Notes: a model not told the origin generated them from the letters alone. DNA of 64,000 nucleotides from Amorphochlora amoebiformis (GCA_054601695.1 BAAHQB010000046.1:496001-560000), one strand, 5' to 3'. Positions 1-53,577 are shown, counted from the first letter of the stretch. A program made the numbers and translations.

Positions 1-34
<34 letters not shown>

Positions 35-42
35 TATATATT

Positions 43-74
<32 letters not shown>

Positions 75-112
75 GTATACACATGTACATATACATTACA
101 CCTATTCGTTAC

Positions 113-199
<87 letters not shown>

Positions 200-349
200 A
201 ATGTATATTATAAATATATATTTATTATATGTTTTTATATATATATATATATAATATCACATGTATATCTTACATTTATATATTTAACTATATATATATA
301 TATTATTATATATATATATATATATATATTAATATAGATATATGTACGT

Positions 350-407
<58 letters not shown>

Positions 408-451
408 GTGGTTAGGGTTAGGGTTAGGGTTAGGGTAAGGAATATATATAT

Positions 452-534
<83 letters not shown>

Positions 535-537
535 CAC

Positions 538-587
<50 letters not shown>

Positions 588-593
588 TATTAC
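1..593. repeat. TA-rich left end of the window, probable intron of the NIPA-like gene
   Basis: (TA)n with interruptions and a short TTAGGG array at 410-440. Because the last NIPA-like exon at 594 ends in a donor, this is most likely intron. Confidence 0.6.
409..440 (+). repeat. Telomere-like TTAGGG array, short
   Basis: About four perfect GGGTTA units embedded in TA repeat. Because TA repeat lies on both sides, this is interstitial rather than a chromosome end. Confidence 0.85.
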
Positions 594-16091
<15,498 letters not shown>

Positions 16092-16214
16092 TGGTGGGGA
16101 AATGTGAGAGATCCTGGGAGGAGCTTGGGATTCTCAGAGATCTATCAATACCCGCTAGAACCCGGGGGCTCCCCTGATACTACCGGGAAATAATCTCCGT
16201 GCTCACGCCGTGCG
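16092..16214. promoter_or_regulatory. Candidate bidirectional promoter, glycosyltransferase / S1 protein
   Basis: Only 123 bp separate the two divergent start codons, and this stretch has no TA repeat and a balanced base composition. It must hold both 5' leaders or their starts. No TATA-type box is obvious. The assignment rests on gene arrangement alone. Confidence 0.5.
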
Positions 16215-17087
16215 ATGGCGACCCATACCTTGATTTCCGCAGGCTTCGGGCTGCTTGTCCTCTCCATTTTATACGCCGGAACTCTGTCCCATGGAAGGTA
16301 CTAGTATATTGTATCGATCAGTTCTGTTGTTCTTCTTGGATATTCACTCTGGGTACCTTGGTGATGAATTCTGGTAGTGTCCCTCTACGATTGGCTCCGG
16401 TGAAGTTCCGCACCGTCAGCCCTGCTTGCGTTCGGAGCCCCGTCGTCCCTCAAAGGATTCGACTTGCCCCGTCGTTTACCAGGAGGTCCAACCTTGGGAT
16501 TACCGTCTTTTCCGATATCGAGGCTGGGCCAGCCACGGACGTGCCCGATGTTACGGCGGGTACTCCCCCCGCTGAGGGTGTAAAATACAAGGTTAGTTGC
16601 CTCCATGAGATTTGTATTGTAAATACGTAGTCAGATATCAAATTCCACTGTGTTTGGGCGATGTTCTGGCGGGTGTTGACCTGGGGTTTCACTGAATTCT
16701 CTGACTTCACTGCATTTAGGTTGGTGACCGTGTGCTCTCGTTCTTCTCGGAGGATGAGTTGTGGTACAACGCTGAAATTAAGGTTGAAACCTCATATTCA
16801 TGTTGCACTGCTGGGCTAATCTTTTCCGTGTAAACGTTTCTAGGAAGTCATCGAGGAAGGAAAGACCTACCTTATGTATTACTCCGACTATGGCAATGAA
16901 GAGGAGAGGGATATCTCTCAGATCAAGGTTATTCGAGCGAATGATGGCTCTAACTGCGAAATTCTTTCTCTGAGCTGACATTTACTCATGTAGGTTGATG
17001 ATGGCACTGGAGAGACTTGGCAGTTTATAGAGCCTCAGGTATGCAGGATGCACATGCAGTTATGTACATACATATATCTTTAAACTG

Positions 17088-17165
<78 letters not shown>

Positions 17166-17235
17166 TTATATATTTATATGTATATATATATGTTCATATA
17201 TATATATATTATATATATATATATATATCATATAT

Positions 17236-17283
<48 letters not shown>

Positions 17284-17327
17284 TATAATTCATATATAAT
17301 ATGATATAAATAGACGACATATATACA

Positions 17328-17392
<65 letters not shown>

Positions 17393-17569
17393 GTATATAC
17401 GTATATATACACATATATATATATATATATATATATATTTGTATGTATATAAGTTAAATAGATATATATGAGATATATAAATATTATACATATATATATA
17501 TATATATACATATATGTATATATTATTATTATTATTCTTATTATTATTATTATTATTATTATTATCTTA

Positions 17570-17640
<71 letters not shown>

Positions 17641-17646
17641 ATATAT

Positions 17647-17728
<82 letters not shown>

Positions 17729-18694
17729 CATAGAAACATAATATGAATAAGTACCTTACTTCTTTTTACTACATAATATATGTGTATGTATATATGTGCT
17801 GTGTAAATTTCTATATTAATTATATATTTACATTCATATATATATATATATATATACACATATATACATGTGTGTGTGTGTGTGTGTATATGCGTGTAAT
17901 GTATATATTATCTATGTGACCATATGTGAATATTCTTTCCATCGGTGTTTTACTTATGTGTGTTCTTATAAAAGATTGGCGAGATTTACGACGGTGAGGT
18001 GGTTGGCGTGCGACCTTTCGGTGTGTTTGTCAACTTTGGCGCCGAGCGAGATGGGATGGTCCACATCTCACAGGTACAATATCCAGCTTGTCTGCTTGAC
18101 ACTTTTTGATCTTTTGGCTTCTATAGATTGCGCCCTGGCGCATCGAAAACCCTGGTGACGTTGTCAACGTCGGCCAGCCCGTGCGTGTTAAATTGATAGA
18201 CATCCGTGACGACGGAAAGCTCCAGCTCACCATGAAGGGTAAGTAGAAATACTTAATTTGAAGGGAATGTTGTATCTAATGCTGCGCGGCTTAGGTCTGA
18301 ACCCGGATCTGAAGGCTCCTGAACACATTGGGGGCTCGATGCCGGACGAGGGAGAGGTAGGAAGATATATGGGGCTGTTATTGTTATGATATTGGCAATG
18401 ACCATGTTTCAACAGGTTTACGAGGGGAAGGTGGTAAGCATTCGCCCTTTCGGAGCCTTCGTCAGCTTTGGGTGAAAATATACATACAAATATTCGGCAC
18501 CGCCAAAGTCCTTATCTTCCTTCTTAATGTATGATCTTTTTAGATTCTCCCGCGATGGGCTTGTACACGTCTCACAGATGGCCGATTACCACGTGTCTGA
18601 CCCTGAAGATGTAGTTGCCGTTGGTGACAAGGTGGAAATCATAACAGATAGTATCCAAATTCACTAGTATTGAATTTATGTATATTTTGGATGT

Positions 18695-18735
<41 letters not shown>

Positions 18736-18770
18736 TTATATATATGTAATATACATAAATATATGTAATA

Positions 18771-18801
<31 letters not shown>

Positions 18802-19182
18802 TATATTTATAATATTTTCTAACTAATATACATACATATAAAAATGTATACATATGTTAAGGTATGTGTTTTTCTTGCATACATATAATGTGTATTACAT
18901 ATAACATAAGTATATATATATATATATATATATATACACGTGCATACATCATATAAATATATACTTATGATGTCTATATGTGCCTCAACATCCAGGTCAA
19001 GATTAAAGTCCAAAGCGTGGAGCAGTCTGGACGCATAGCACTCACCTTCAAGGGAGAGGTAATTGCATTCATGATGAAAACACATGCAGTCCTTCTGCTC
19101 TGCCTCTGCCGCCAGTCTAAACCTCTCGCTGATTGAGCTCTAACTGTTCTAGGGCCTTGGCGTATTCGAGGAAGCTGCGTGA
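16215..19182 (+). CDS. Tudor-like plus two S1 domains, RNA-binding protein with plastid-type bipartite leader
   Basis: Exons: 16215-16297, 16378-16591, 16720-16782, 16844-16927, 16994-17038, 17975-18073, 18127-18238, 18295-18356, 18416-18471, 18544-18631, 18996-19058, 19153-19182; 332 residues. Residues 1-27 look like a signal peptide (core [13 protein letters not shown]). About 55 Arg/Ser/Pro-rich residues ([18 protein letters not shown]) resemble a transit peptide. Together they fit the two-step leader of nucleus-encoded proteins of secondary plastids. A Tudor/SMN-like fold follows ([33 protein letters not shown]). Two S1 OB-folds come next: [15 protein letters not shown] with DGMVHISQ, and [15 protein letters not shown] with DGLVHVSQ. 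A role in organelle translation or RNA metabolism is inferred. The start is the first in-frame ATG of an exon whose splice phase fits. AATAAA lies at 19281. Only intron 5 (936 bp) and intron 10 are TA-filled. Confidence 0.9.
17521..17604 (+). repeat. (TTA)n microsatellite
   Basis: About 27 near-perfect TTA/ATT units inside the large intron of the S1 gene; it replaces the usual TA repeat. Confidence 0.95.
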
Positions 19183-19405
19183 ATGTAACGTGTACGTAGC
19201 AGTCTCTGTGGACCGGATCCGCGTGCGTCATGACGTCATACATTGTATGTAATAATTCATCATTAATATGGTCCACTCGAAATAAACATCGTCCGCATGC
19301 CAGCCCATGCCTATGTGCCTAGTAGACTACTACGCGTGTGTGTGTACCCAGGGGTATACTAGATATATTGATATATTATCTACACACTGTCTAGACTGTG
19401 CTGTA

Positions 19406-19453
<48 letters not shown>

Positions 19454-19880
19454 ACTAGACTAGATCTAGTCACTGTGATAATACGATTATTATATATATA
19501 TATATATATATCTAGTATATATATAACTAGTACCACCAGTATTTTAATTATTGCATGGAATTATAATTCTAGTCCGATCGGACTAACTACTGGAGTGATA
19601 GCCTGGCGGAATAAAACGAGTATAACCACGGTAGCTAGACTACTAGACTAAGCCAAATTGTTAAGTACTAGAAGTTAAATTACATTTCAAGTAGCGCAAT
19701 GATTGAGCTACTTATGAAACTCCACTTTCTGGCATTTTCGCCGCTTAGTGTGAGGATTTCATCGCTGCCTCCTTAGCCTCAGCCCTCGCTCTGCGAGTAG
19801 CTACCTGTGCCAAACTCAACCGCGCTTTCCACTGTTTAACCTATCGCGGTGTTATGTATGCCGTATATATATATATATAT

Positions 19881-19959
<79 letters not shown>

Positions 19960-20027
19960 ATATATACATGTGTGTGTGTGTGTATGTATATGTTACACAT
20001 ATTTGTATACATATTTGTACATACATG

Positions 20028-20117
<90 letters not shown>

Positions 20118-20119
20118 CA

Positions 20120-20201
<82 letters not shown>

Positions 20202-20344
20202 TATATACTGTATATATATATATATATAATATATATATATATTATATATGTTTGTATAATATATATGTATATACATGGAAAATATTATACACACACCCAC
20301 ATAAATATATATATATATATACATAGGATGTATACATACATATT

Positions 20345-20384
<40 letters not shown>

Positions 20385-20910
20385 GTATATAATAGATGAT
20401 TCAGCCATGTAACGTAAGCATGGAATTTCAGGATGCATTCGCTAGGATTAACAATGTGAAAGGTTAGGCTAGCGCCTGCCTTAGGTCAGAGCGCATGCTT
20501 TCATAACATCACAGTCCTATCAAATATCGCCGCCACTGTGCATACTCCCACGGCTCGCAAACCCTCATAGACATATTTACACGGGCCCCAAAAAATACTA
20601 TCACGCCTGTAAACTTCTATGCACATGTTTGCACGGCAACCACGGATATCAATCAACACGATATGTTCTTGCGGCCACTCTTACTGACCTATTTATATCG
20701 GCCACAAAAACCTATGATCACTCCATAGGTTACAAGCAATACATACACATTTCATTTCTGTATTTGGAAATGAATCGATATATCTAGGCTACAGATATAT
20801 TTATGTGTATGCATAATATATTTTATATAGTTTCATGTATACACGTATATATGTATGTATACATATATTTATAATATATATATATATACATTATACTTAT
20901 ATGTATATAT

Positions 20911-20954
<44 letters not shown>

Positions 20955-20965
20955 AAGTATCTTTT
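19183..20965. other. Convergent intergenic region between S1 gene and CCDC113
   Basis: This holds the 3' end of the S1 gene (AATAAA at 19281), unique sequence with many CTAG-type tetranucleotides (19320-19700), a TA block (19865-20395) and unique sequence (20400-20800). No exon with acceptable splice sites was found on either strand. Confidence 0.5.
19281..19286 (+). terminator. Polyadenylation-like AATAAA, S1 gene
   Basis: Lies 99 bp after the stop codon. The pattern (A)TCAATAAA recurs after two other plus-strand genes (33983 and 39672). Confidence 0.4.
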
Positions 20966-21115
20966 TCAAACCTTCTTCTTGAGCGCGTACTCCTCCTCCT
21001 TCTGCTTGACGTAGTCTTCGATTTTCGGCATGTCCGATACTGTCTGGACAAGTCTTAGTTTCTTGCACTGTTTCTTGAGCTGAAGCACATGCTGGTTGGC
21101 GCGTTCAAGCTCCTG

Positions 21116-21192
<77 letters not shown>

Positions 21193-21257
21193 CGCATATT
21201 ATATATACATATATATACATATATATATATACACACATATATATATATATATAATAT

Positions 21258-21297
<40 letters not shown>

Positions 21298-21629
21298 AAT
21301 ATATAGTATATATATTGCATTCACTGAATTCTTTTGTGAGAATATAAATTATCTATCTATATATATGTATATATATGTATATATATATATGTATATATAT
21401 ATATATTACATACAATTACGTATTTATATTTGTAGTATATCATGTGCATCTTACACAATAATTATATATATATATATATTTATATATATAAACATATATA
21501 TATATATGTTTATATACTATATTCTATATTAATATGTATTTATATATATATATACATATGTATTATATGTTTGTATGTGTATATGTACACAAGCAATTAT
21601 TTACACTTGTAGATTGTATAGATATATAT

Positions 21630-21703
<74 letters not shown>

Positions 21704-21744
21704 ATATATATATATATATTGTTTGTACATACATTTACATATAC

Positions 21745-21783
<39 letters not shown>

Positions 21784-21784
21784 C

Positions 21785-21825
<41 letters not shown>

Positions 21826-21853
21826 GTATATATACGCACACATATATATATAC

Positions 21854-21887
<34 letters not shown>

Positions 21888-22285
21888 GTATAAAGCTTAA
21901 TATGCATGCACACATCTATTTACTCATCGACATTCACCTTTAGGATATACACATAAATGTCGTAAATATACAAATACACACATTCCCATCTACATACACA
22001 TCAACATCCAACCTCCTTGAGCGTTTTTTCGCGCGCTTCCTGAGCGAATATCCGTTTCCTAACCGAATGAGTTTAAGATTAAGATTTTTCCTAATCGAAG
22101 AGTTGAAGTTTAAAGTTTCCTGATCGAATTAGATTAAGGCTAGCGTTTTCCTAGTAGAATAGGATTAAGGTTAAGAGTTCCCATATCAAATAGAATTAAT
22201 GTTCGAGATTTCCTACTTGAATAGGTTAAAGGTAAAAGTTATTTATGCCAGTCTTTAGATTAGGAGCAATGTTAGTTAGGGTTGG

Positions 22286-22325
<40 letters not shown>

Positions 22326-22599
22326 TATATGTAAGACTTGTCACATAATATATAAATATACGTATATACATATAAATATATATATATGTAGTAAAAATAA
22401 GCCACCGGAGGCTCGCGGAGTCAGTGAGAAGCTTGCTGAGAATGGCCCGCTTATCCGTTAACAGCTGACCCATTTTCGCAGTGGACACCTTGAGTCGAAG
22501 CAGAGCCTTGTTCTTTGCCTGATAAACACCGTTAGTAAAGCATCTATATACAAGTTCTTTTATACATATGTTATATATTTATGTACATGTGTACATAGA

Positions 22600-22647
<48 letters not shown>

Positions 22648-22719
22648 GTACATTTACACACACACACACACATACATATTTATATTTATACATATACATA
22701 CATATATATATATTATATA

Positions 22720-22757
<38 letters not shown>

Positions 22758-23061
22758 TCATAAATATATACATATGTATTTATATATATACATATATATA
22801 TATATATAGATATATTTAAATATGATATATATATATATATGTATACTAAATATGTATATATATACATAGATATAAATGCATATTACAAGAATATGTCTGT
22901 ATGTATATATGTCTGTATGTATATTTAAATACATTTTTCAAAAAGGTAGATATAAATGTATATGTGTAGACATATATGCATGCATTTATGTAAATACATA
23001 ACTTTTTTTTATCTGTAGATATATATATTTGGATGTATTTATATATACATATATATGTATG

Positions 23062-23092
<31 letters not shown>

Positions 23093-23298
23093 TTGTGTAT
23101 AAATAAATATATATATATGTATATGTATATACATATGTGTATTTAATGTATACAGACACATATATATATTATACGTCTATCTTTTGAGAGAAGCTCTTGT
23201 TTTCAATCTCTAGCTGATGAAAATCGATTTCGCTCAGGGTCTCCCCTACATGCAAAATAATACATATATATATATATGTGTGTATATAATATCAATAG

Positions 23299-23344
<46 letters not shown>

Positions 23345-23452
23345 ATGTACCTGTCATATTTATGTGTACGATACATATGCATACATTATATATAAATGAA
23401 ATGTATATAAACATTTATACATTGAAATATATACATTTACACACACACACAT

Positions 23453-23502
<50 letters not shown>

Positions 23503-23611
23503 GTATATACATATATATGTATATTTGTATTATTTCTAATATACATATAGATATATATATATATATATATATGGATGAATATAACGTATTTATAAATATA
23601 TACATATAGAC

Positions 23612-23658
<47 letters not shown>

Positions 23659-23794
23659 ACCGGTGTGATCCTTTTTTAATTGTTTTTCCATTCGCTGAAT
23701 CTGTTGTAAGAGTGTGGTATTCTTCTCCTTCAGCTTTCCTATCAGGACGTCCTGGTGTGTGTAAGTATATTATATATATATATATATGTATGTG

Positions 23795-23830
<36 letters not shown>

Positions 23831-23871
23831 GCTTCAGCTTATCTATAAGAGCGTCTCAATGTGAACATTTA

Positions 23872-23913
<42 letters not shown>

Positions 23914-23945
23914 GTATATATGTTGTCACAAAATATATTATATAA

Positions 23946-23992
<47 letters not shown>

Positions 23993-24034
23993 ATGTATGT
24001 GTAAAGGTGTTCTTCTCTCTCAGCTTACCTATCC

Positions 24035-24088
<54 letters not shown>

Positions 24089-24158
24089 ATGCAATGTGTA
24101 TAGATATCATGTGAAAACCTTATGTCAGGGCGTCCTTATATGTGTTGCATAAATTAAC

Positions 24159-24203
<45 letters not shown>

Positions 24204-24996
24204 ATTTATTTATATATACATATACATATGTACATAAATATATATATATACACATATATCTTAAAGAGAATTTGTGTGTGCATGCTATCATACCTTGGCC
24301 TTTACTTTATCATCATAATACTTCGTGACAACTCCCGCCTTTATCTTTCCCGTATGAGGATCCATCCCTTTCCCTAACACCACCCGTTTGAACTCAAAAG
24401 TCTCGCGTTTAATCTCTGTGATTCGCATATCCGTCTCGCTGATCATTGCCTAAGTAACAGAAATCTCTCGTCAGCTCCACACTCCGCTCCAAGCCTGGAG
24501 CTCCAGGCAATTTCCCACGCCCTGGAAGAAACCTGATAGTTAATGAGCTCCCTCTGATGCTCCTCCTCGAGGAGCGCGAGCTGCTTCCTACGGCTTTTGA
24601 TCTCTTGCTCAGATATGTAAATTTTCTTGTCCATCTGCAGGGTCTGGCCCGACTTCTTCCTTCCCCCACGGCTCCCTGGACGCCTTCTCGATGGAAGGGT
24701 CTCGTCACCGTTGCCCTCCTTCGCGCTGGGATGATGTGTGCGCACTCATGCTCGGAAGACGGATAAAAGTGATTCAAAAATGTACCTAATTCTCTTCTCA
24801 CGGTCGATATAGGATGCGAGCATCGCATTCTCGCGGAGGAGGATCTCATTTTCCCACACGTACCTGGAACCAAGACATTCAGCCTTAAGCCTACGTTCCA
24901 AACGCAAGCTGACCTCGAAAACTCCTCCTTGGTCACCCTTCGCATCTCCATCGCCCCGTTTTCCATCAGAATATTGGTGTTGCCGACATTCGCCAT
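20966..24996 (-). CDS. CCDC113: CCDC113/CFAP263 homolog (axonemal coiled-coil protein)
   Basis: Exons: 24914-24996, 24786-24863, 24533-24725, 24294-24449, 23661-23751, 23175-23245, 22406-22518, 22013-22058, 20966-21112; 325 residues, close to the family's 370-380. The conserved middle reads [60 protein letters not shown] and [20 protein letters not shown]. This matches the order of blocks in CCDC113 (FERDIVKG..., TRYFEDK..., DTLIEKLR.KN.TL, EVDFQQLKIEN). The rest is Lys/Glu-rich coiled coil. In ciliates and algae the protein works with CCDC96 at the base of radial spoke 3 of motile cilia, so this gene implies a flagellated life stage. The C-terminus ends at a TGA just after KKKV, somewhat shorter than animal proteins. 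The introns carry several echo arrays (see findings). Confidence 0.9.
22047..22290. repeat. Tandem array of about six 30-31 bp units copying the CCDC113 exon-8 acceptor
   Basis: Units begin TTTCCTAATCGAAT-like on the plus strand. The left-most unit contains the true acceptor (exon starts at 22058). The right end runs into a telomere-like GGGTTGGGG. See findings. Confidence 0.85.
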
Positions 24997-25615
24997 ATTT
25001 ACTTGAGAACCACAGGATCAGGGTGCTAGTCGGCGAGCGTTTCCGCCGCGCGACCCTGTGACGCTTTTATGTCCCTGCCGTGTCCCCTGTCACCCTGCAT
25101 GACATATGCTTCGTCACTGTAGTTGACAACCCTTTGACTTCATACGTCACTCTGAGTGACGTCTGAGGGTGCGGCTGTGGACCGTGGCGCTTGTCCCCCA
25201 GAAGTAACTACAGAACGGGCTTAACGTTGGGAAAGTGGAGAAGAAGAGCCGAGTAGTCGATTCACTTCTTTTTTTTGCCAAAATTTTGGGGGAGCGGGGG
25301 GGGGAAGGAGAAGCTGACGTTTATTTTCAGAGGGGTGCACACAGTTTGGGTATTTGTGCGGTCATTCCAACAGGGTTTATGGTTTATTTCAAAATCTTTG
25401 TTAGTTATTTACACATGAGATATTCAGGTATGCACACATTAGTTACACACATATACATACATACACACATATACATACATACATACACATGCATATACAC
25501 ACGCACCATACAAGTCTTCGTACGCATGTGTAAACGTATTACGTTGTATTTCTACGAACACATTAGGTTGCATCTCTACGAACACATGTGTGTGTGCATG
25601 TGCACATATACACAT

Positions 25616-25677
<62 letters not shown>

Positions 25678-25975
25678 ATCATGCATATAAACACACACAC
25701 ACACACGCACAAATTGGTAAATATATGTATTAAATATATCTGTACATGTGCGTACGCAATTTACGTATCTCTTAACAGACTATACGTGCGCATCGGTGGT
25801 CAATATGGGGGCTTCGCTGCGAAAAGTAACATCTTAGACTACATGAGAGAGCGAAAGAGACAGGGGCGATAGAGAAATAGAGGCTAAGAGAGTGAGAGAG
25901 AGAGATTTAGATAAGAGGATATAACGTATATATATATTTATATAATATATATATATATATATAAATATATATATG

Positions 25976-26006
<31 letters not shown>

Positions 26007-26116
26007 AATACATCTATAAAATGTACATATATATATATATATATTATATAATATATATATATATATATATTTATTTATAATAATATATAATATATATATA
26101 TATATATATATAAGTC
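24997..26116. other. Divergent intergenic region, CCDC113 / membrane protein
   Basis: About 25000-25430 is unique, G/C-rich sequence next to the CCDC113 start and is the likely promoter of that gene. It contains repeated short motifs of the type TGACgYcT/cctgTGACgc near 25050-25170. From 25430 on there are TACA-type repeats, a TA tract (25622-25670), a GA-rich patch (25845-25915) and more TA repeat up to the ATG at 26117. I see no supported coding exon. Confidence 0.5.
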
Positions 26117-33824
<7,708 letters not shown>

Positions 33825-33982
33825 CGACAATTGCATCTACTACTAGCATCATGCGGCGCACTTCACAATTTACTTGATTTGAGAATACTACTTGTTACAA
33901 TGCGGCACGACAATAGTACTACGATATTATGTCTGTATACTCACTAAGCTATATATACGAATGTAACCGACGGTCGACTATC

Positions 33983-33988
33983 AATAAA
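33983..33988 (+). terminator. Polyadenylation-like AATAAA, membrane-protein gene
   Basis: In CTATCAATAAAGCG, 158 bp after the stop codon and before the convergent methyltransferase gene's stop at 34102. Confidence 0.4.
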
Positions 33989-34101
33989 GCGAAGTCTATT
34001 ACTGTATACTAGATATAGTATATCATGATATTAAACCTTCAAGTGCTGATGCTCTGGCACCAGAATTCAAACGGTTTCAAAGATTACTTTACTATCGGAC
34101 G

Positions 34102-38404
<4,303 letters not shown>

Positions 38405-38420
38405 CAACGGCTCCTTCCAG

Positions 38421-39637
38421 ATGCTTGCAACTCGGCCTCTAGTGCATGAAGTGGTCGATCGCATCGTGTATCAGCGTTACCAAGACTTGGGAAATGCCCC
38501 AATAACACCCCGGGATGTACTTGTTGCCACAAAAGTGCTTCAAAAACTCGATCCTACAGGTAGAATAACCGAAGTTGTCACGTGGCTAGTCTTCCCGCCT
38601 GATATCACCCTTTCTAGGTGACTGCATGCTCCTACTTGCTCTTCACAAATCGATGGTTAAGGCTGGATTGGAAGGGCAGCGACGCAAAGGGTCTGCTGCT
38701 TATAAATCGCTGGTATATTGCCGGTAATCATTTGTCATTTCATTCTTAGTACGTCAACTGTTGATACTGTTGCTAGGAACAAGAACTCAGCCAGGAAATC
38801 TCGCGACTGTCGTGCATTCCACTCTCTCGAATTACTAGTAAACGTCACGTGGGTACATGGGAGGTGAAAGAAACCCAACAAGAGGATGAGAAGCGATACC
38901 TAAAAGACACAACACCGCTTTCCATCCAAGAGACACCCTTCGCGCAAGCAGACAGCAGCAAAGTCTCTGAACCCACCAAGTTCAAGCATGTGGGCGATCA
39001 GACCGTGATGGACGACAAGAGCGTCACGGATTCGTCGGTGGGCAGGCTCTTAGAGAAGACTCTCGATCTAACCCTCAAGAACCACTCCCTCTTCTCGGGC
39101 AGCGACAATCTCTCTCTGGACGACAATTCGGATCTAAAGGCTCGGAACAGCTTGCGAGAACGTAATTCCTTCGCTCTTCCTGCGACCCAGCGCACCTCCC
39201 TTAGTATACCTCGGAGCTCCTTCATCATTCCAGAAGCCCAGCGAAACCTGGGGTCGTTCTGCTCAACTCCGTTTGAAATAACCCCGGGGAGGGAGAGCCA
39301 TGACAACGTGTCCATGGCGAAGGCCGAATTCAGCAGGGCCGACTTTAGCACCCTAACTACACCCCGTACACGCAGCGGCCCATCAGCCTCAGGGAGAAGG
39401 GCGAGTCCACCCCAAACCTGGAGCCGTTATCGCCCTCTGGCCACCAGTGTCAAGAGGGCGACAATCCCCAATCCGTCTTCCCCAATCAACACACCGGAAA
39501 AGAAGGGTACCGATACCACGAAGCTGTCGATACCGGCAGGAAATCTCGATAAGGGCTCTCAAGACGCCTCCCCTGTAATGGTTAATACTCAAGAGTATAT
39601 GCAGGCACGGTCATACTTCCGAAGGAGGAGGAGTTGA
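38421..39637 (+). CDS. Unrecognised 364-residue protein, ordered N-terminus and Ser/Thr-rich tail
   Basis: Three exons: 38421-38559, 38618-38712, 38777-39637, with introns of 58 and 64 bp that lack TA repeats. Residues 1-110 look folded and helical (LVHEVVDRIVYQRYQDLG, RDVLVATKVLQKLDPTGDC, MLLLALHKSMVKAGLEGQRR). The remaining 250 residues are low-complexity, rich in Ser, Thr, Pro and Arg, with many SP/TP sites, so probably disordered and phosphorylated. It ends in RSYFRRRRS. Codon use favours G/C at third positions like the other genes. I do not recognise the family. The gene is compact compared with its neighbours and is divergently paired with the methyltransferase-like gene. A polyadenylation-like AATAAA sits at 39672. 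Confidence 0.8.
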
Positions 39638-39949
39638 AGAGCATTAATGACTGGCAACAACTCGGTGTATCAATAAATTGAAAGTAGTATGGCGATGAGA
39701 GCAGCGCTGAGGTTAGTCATGAACTTAAACCTCAAATCACGCTGTACACTAAGACGAATTTGGGATTCAAGGTTATACCTACACAACCAAACTTTATTAC
39801 ATTATATATATATATATATATATATATACATCCACAAACATATATATATATATATATATATACATATCATAGTATATATATTTAGTTAGATTCTAGTATA
39901 TCTCTAGCCACAATATATAATATATCATATTATATTTATATATTAATTC

Positions 39950-40002
<53 letters not shown>

Positions 40003-40046
40003 TATATATATCTAGTATCTAGAGTATATATATATAGTATTATGTA

Positions 40047-40082
<36 letters not shown>

Positions 40083-40351
40083 AGATATATATATATACAC
40101 ACACACACATATGTGATATATTTATAATGCATATACACATACATATACATATACATGTTACTAGATATACCATGATATAATTATAATATGCTACTGTTAC
40201 TTACGTATTAGACGTAGTATATGCACTGATGTCTATACATCAATAAATATTGTTAAATATATATAAGAATGCATGTACACGTGTGTGTACAGATAATAGT
40301 ATGTACAGCACTAGACCATGCGCATATTTTATATTATAGATATATATCTAG

Positions 40352-40385
<34 letters not shown>

Positions 40386-41205
40386 CTAGATTTATATAGT
40401 ACATACGAATATTTGTACAATATGATGATAGACAATACGTATACAATTAAGCCACTTATATAGTAATAATACTAAACAATAATAATGCTGACAACACCAA
40501 CGGTAGCACACAATACTTCAGCAATAACAAAACAATTATCACTACAATTCTTTATAATCATTACTATAACTGATTAACTCAAAAACTTAGAAAATGCTAT
40601 TCGCACTACTAGCGGCAGTTCGGTGTGCGACTTGTTACCACGGCACTTTGAGCCCTCGCCTCTGTGTGTGGTCTACCTGAGCCTTCTTCTCTGCTTCTCT
40701 CTCCTCCGCCTAGGTGCATATCATTTGTTATTATGTGTACAATGCTGTGTGTTCACAGATGGGCATGAATATGTTATATTTATGCTGTATAGATTGATGA
40801 ATTTATGGCAAATGTTTATCGCGTATGTAAGTACTTATTCATTCAATATAATTATTACATTATATTGAATGAACATGTACATAAATATATATGTATATAT
40901 ATAGTAATGGTGTAAAACCAGGCTTATTTTTCGCTTCTTCGGTTAAGTCTTCTAGCTATATATTTATCATATTCATGTATACATGTATACACATACAAAT
41001 ACACACAATATGTATGTGTTATACATATATATATTATATATATTATATAGATATATATTATATATATATATATATATTCTATATATATTATTTATATAAT
41101 ATATATTATATAGATATATATTATATATATATATATATATTCTATATATATTATTTATATATTATATATTATACAATATATATATATATACATATCTTAT
41201 ATATT
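39638..41205. other. Convergent intergenic region between 364-residue gene and BCCIP
   Basis: AATAAA lies at 39672. TA and CTAGATAT-type repeats follow (39800-40400), then A/T-rich unique sequence. A short frame at 40594 begins MLFALLAAVRCATCYHG and ends after 28 codons, or could splice at a donor near 40710, but nothing supports a gene. A decayed copy of the BCCIP last exon sits at 40917-40958. Confidence 0.45.
39672..39677 (+). terminator. Polyadenylation-like AATAAA, 364-residue gene
   Basis: In GTATCAATAAATTG, 35 bp after the stop codon. Confidence 0.45.

Positions 41206-53577
<12,372 letters not shown>

Noticed and set aside
409-440. True chromosome end
   Set aside because: The TTAGGG array is only about four units, is flanked by TA repeat on both sides and is not terminal.
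16385-16606. Minus-strand 73-codon frame antisense to S1 exon 2
   Set aside because: Shadow of a well-supported plus-strand exon.
20823-21068. Minus-strand 81-codon frame at the CCDC113 3' end
   Set aside because: Out of frame with the conserved coiled-coil reading of the same exon.
22047-22290. Degenerate telomere array only
   Set aside because: The units resemble TTAAGG in part, but their AG|GAAA core aligns with the adjacent exon acceptor, so a splice-site-derived array explains them better.
40594-40680. Short frame MLFALLAAVRCATCYHG as a signal-peptide gene
   Set aside because: Only 28 codons, no supported downstream exon, lies in a convergent intergenic region.
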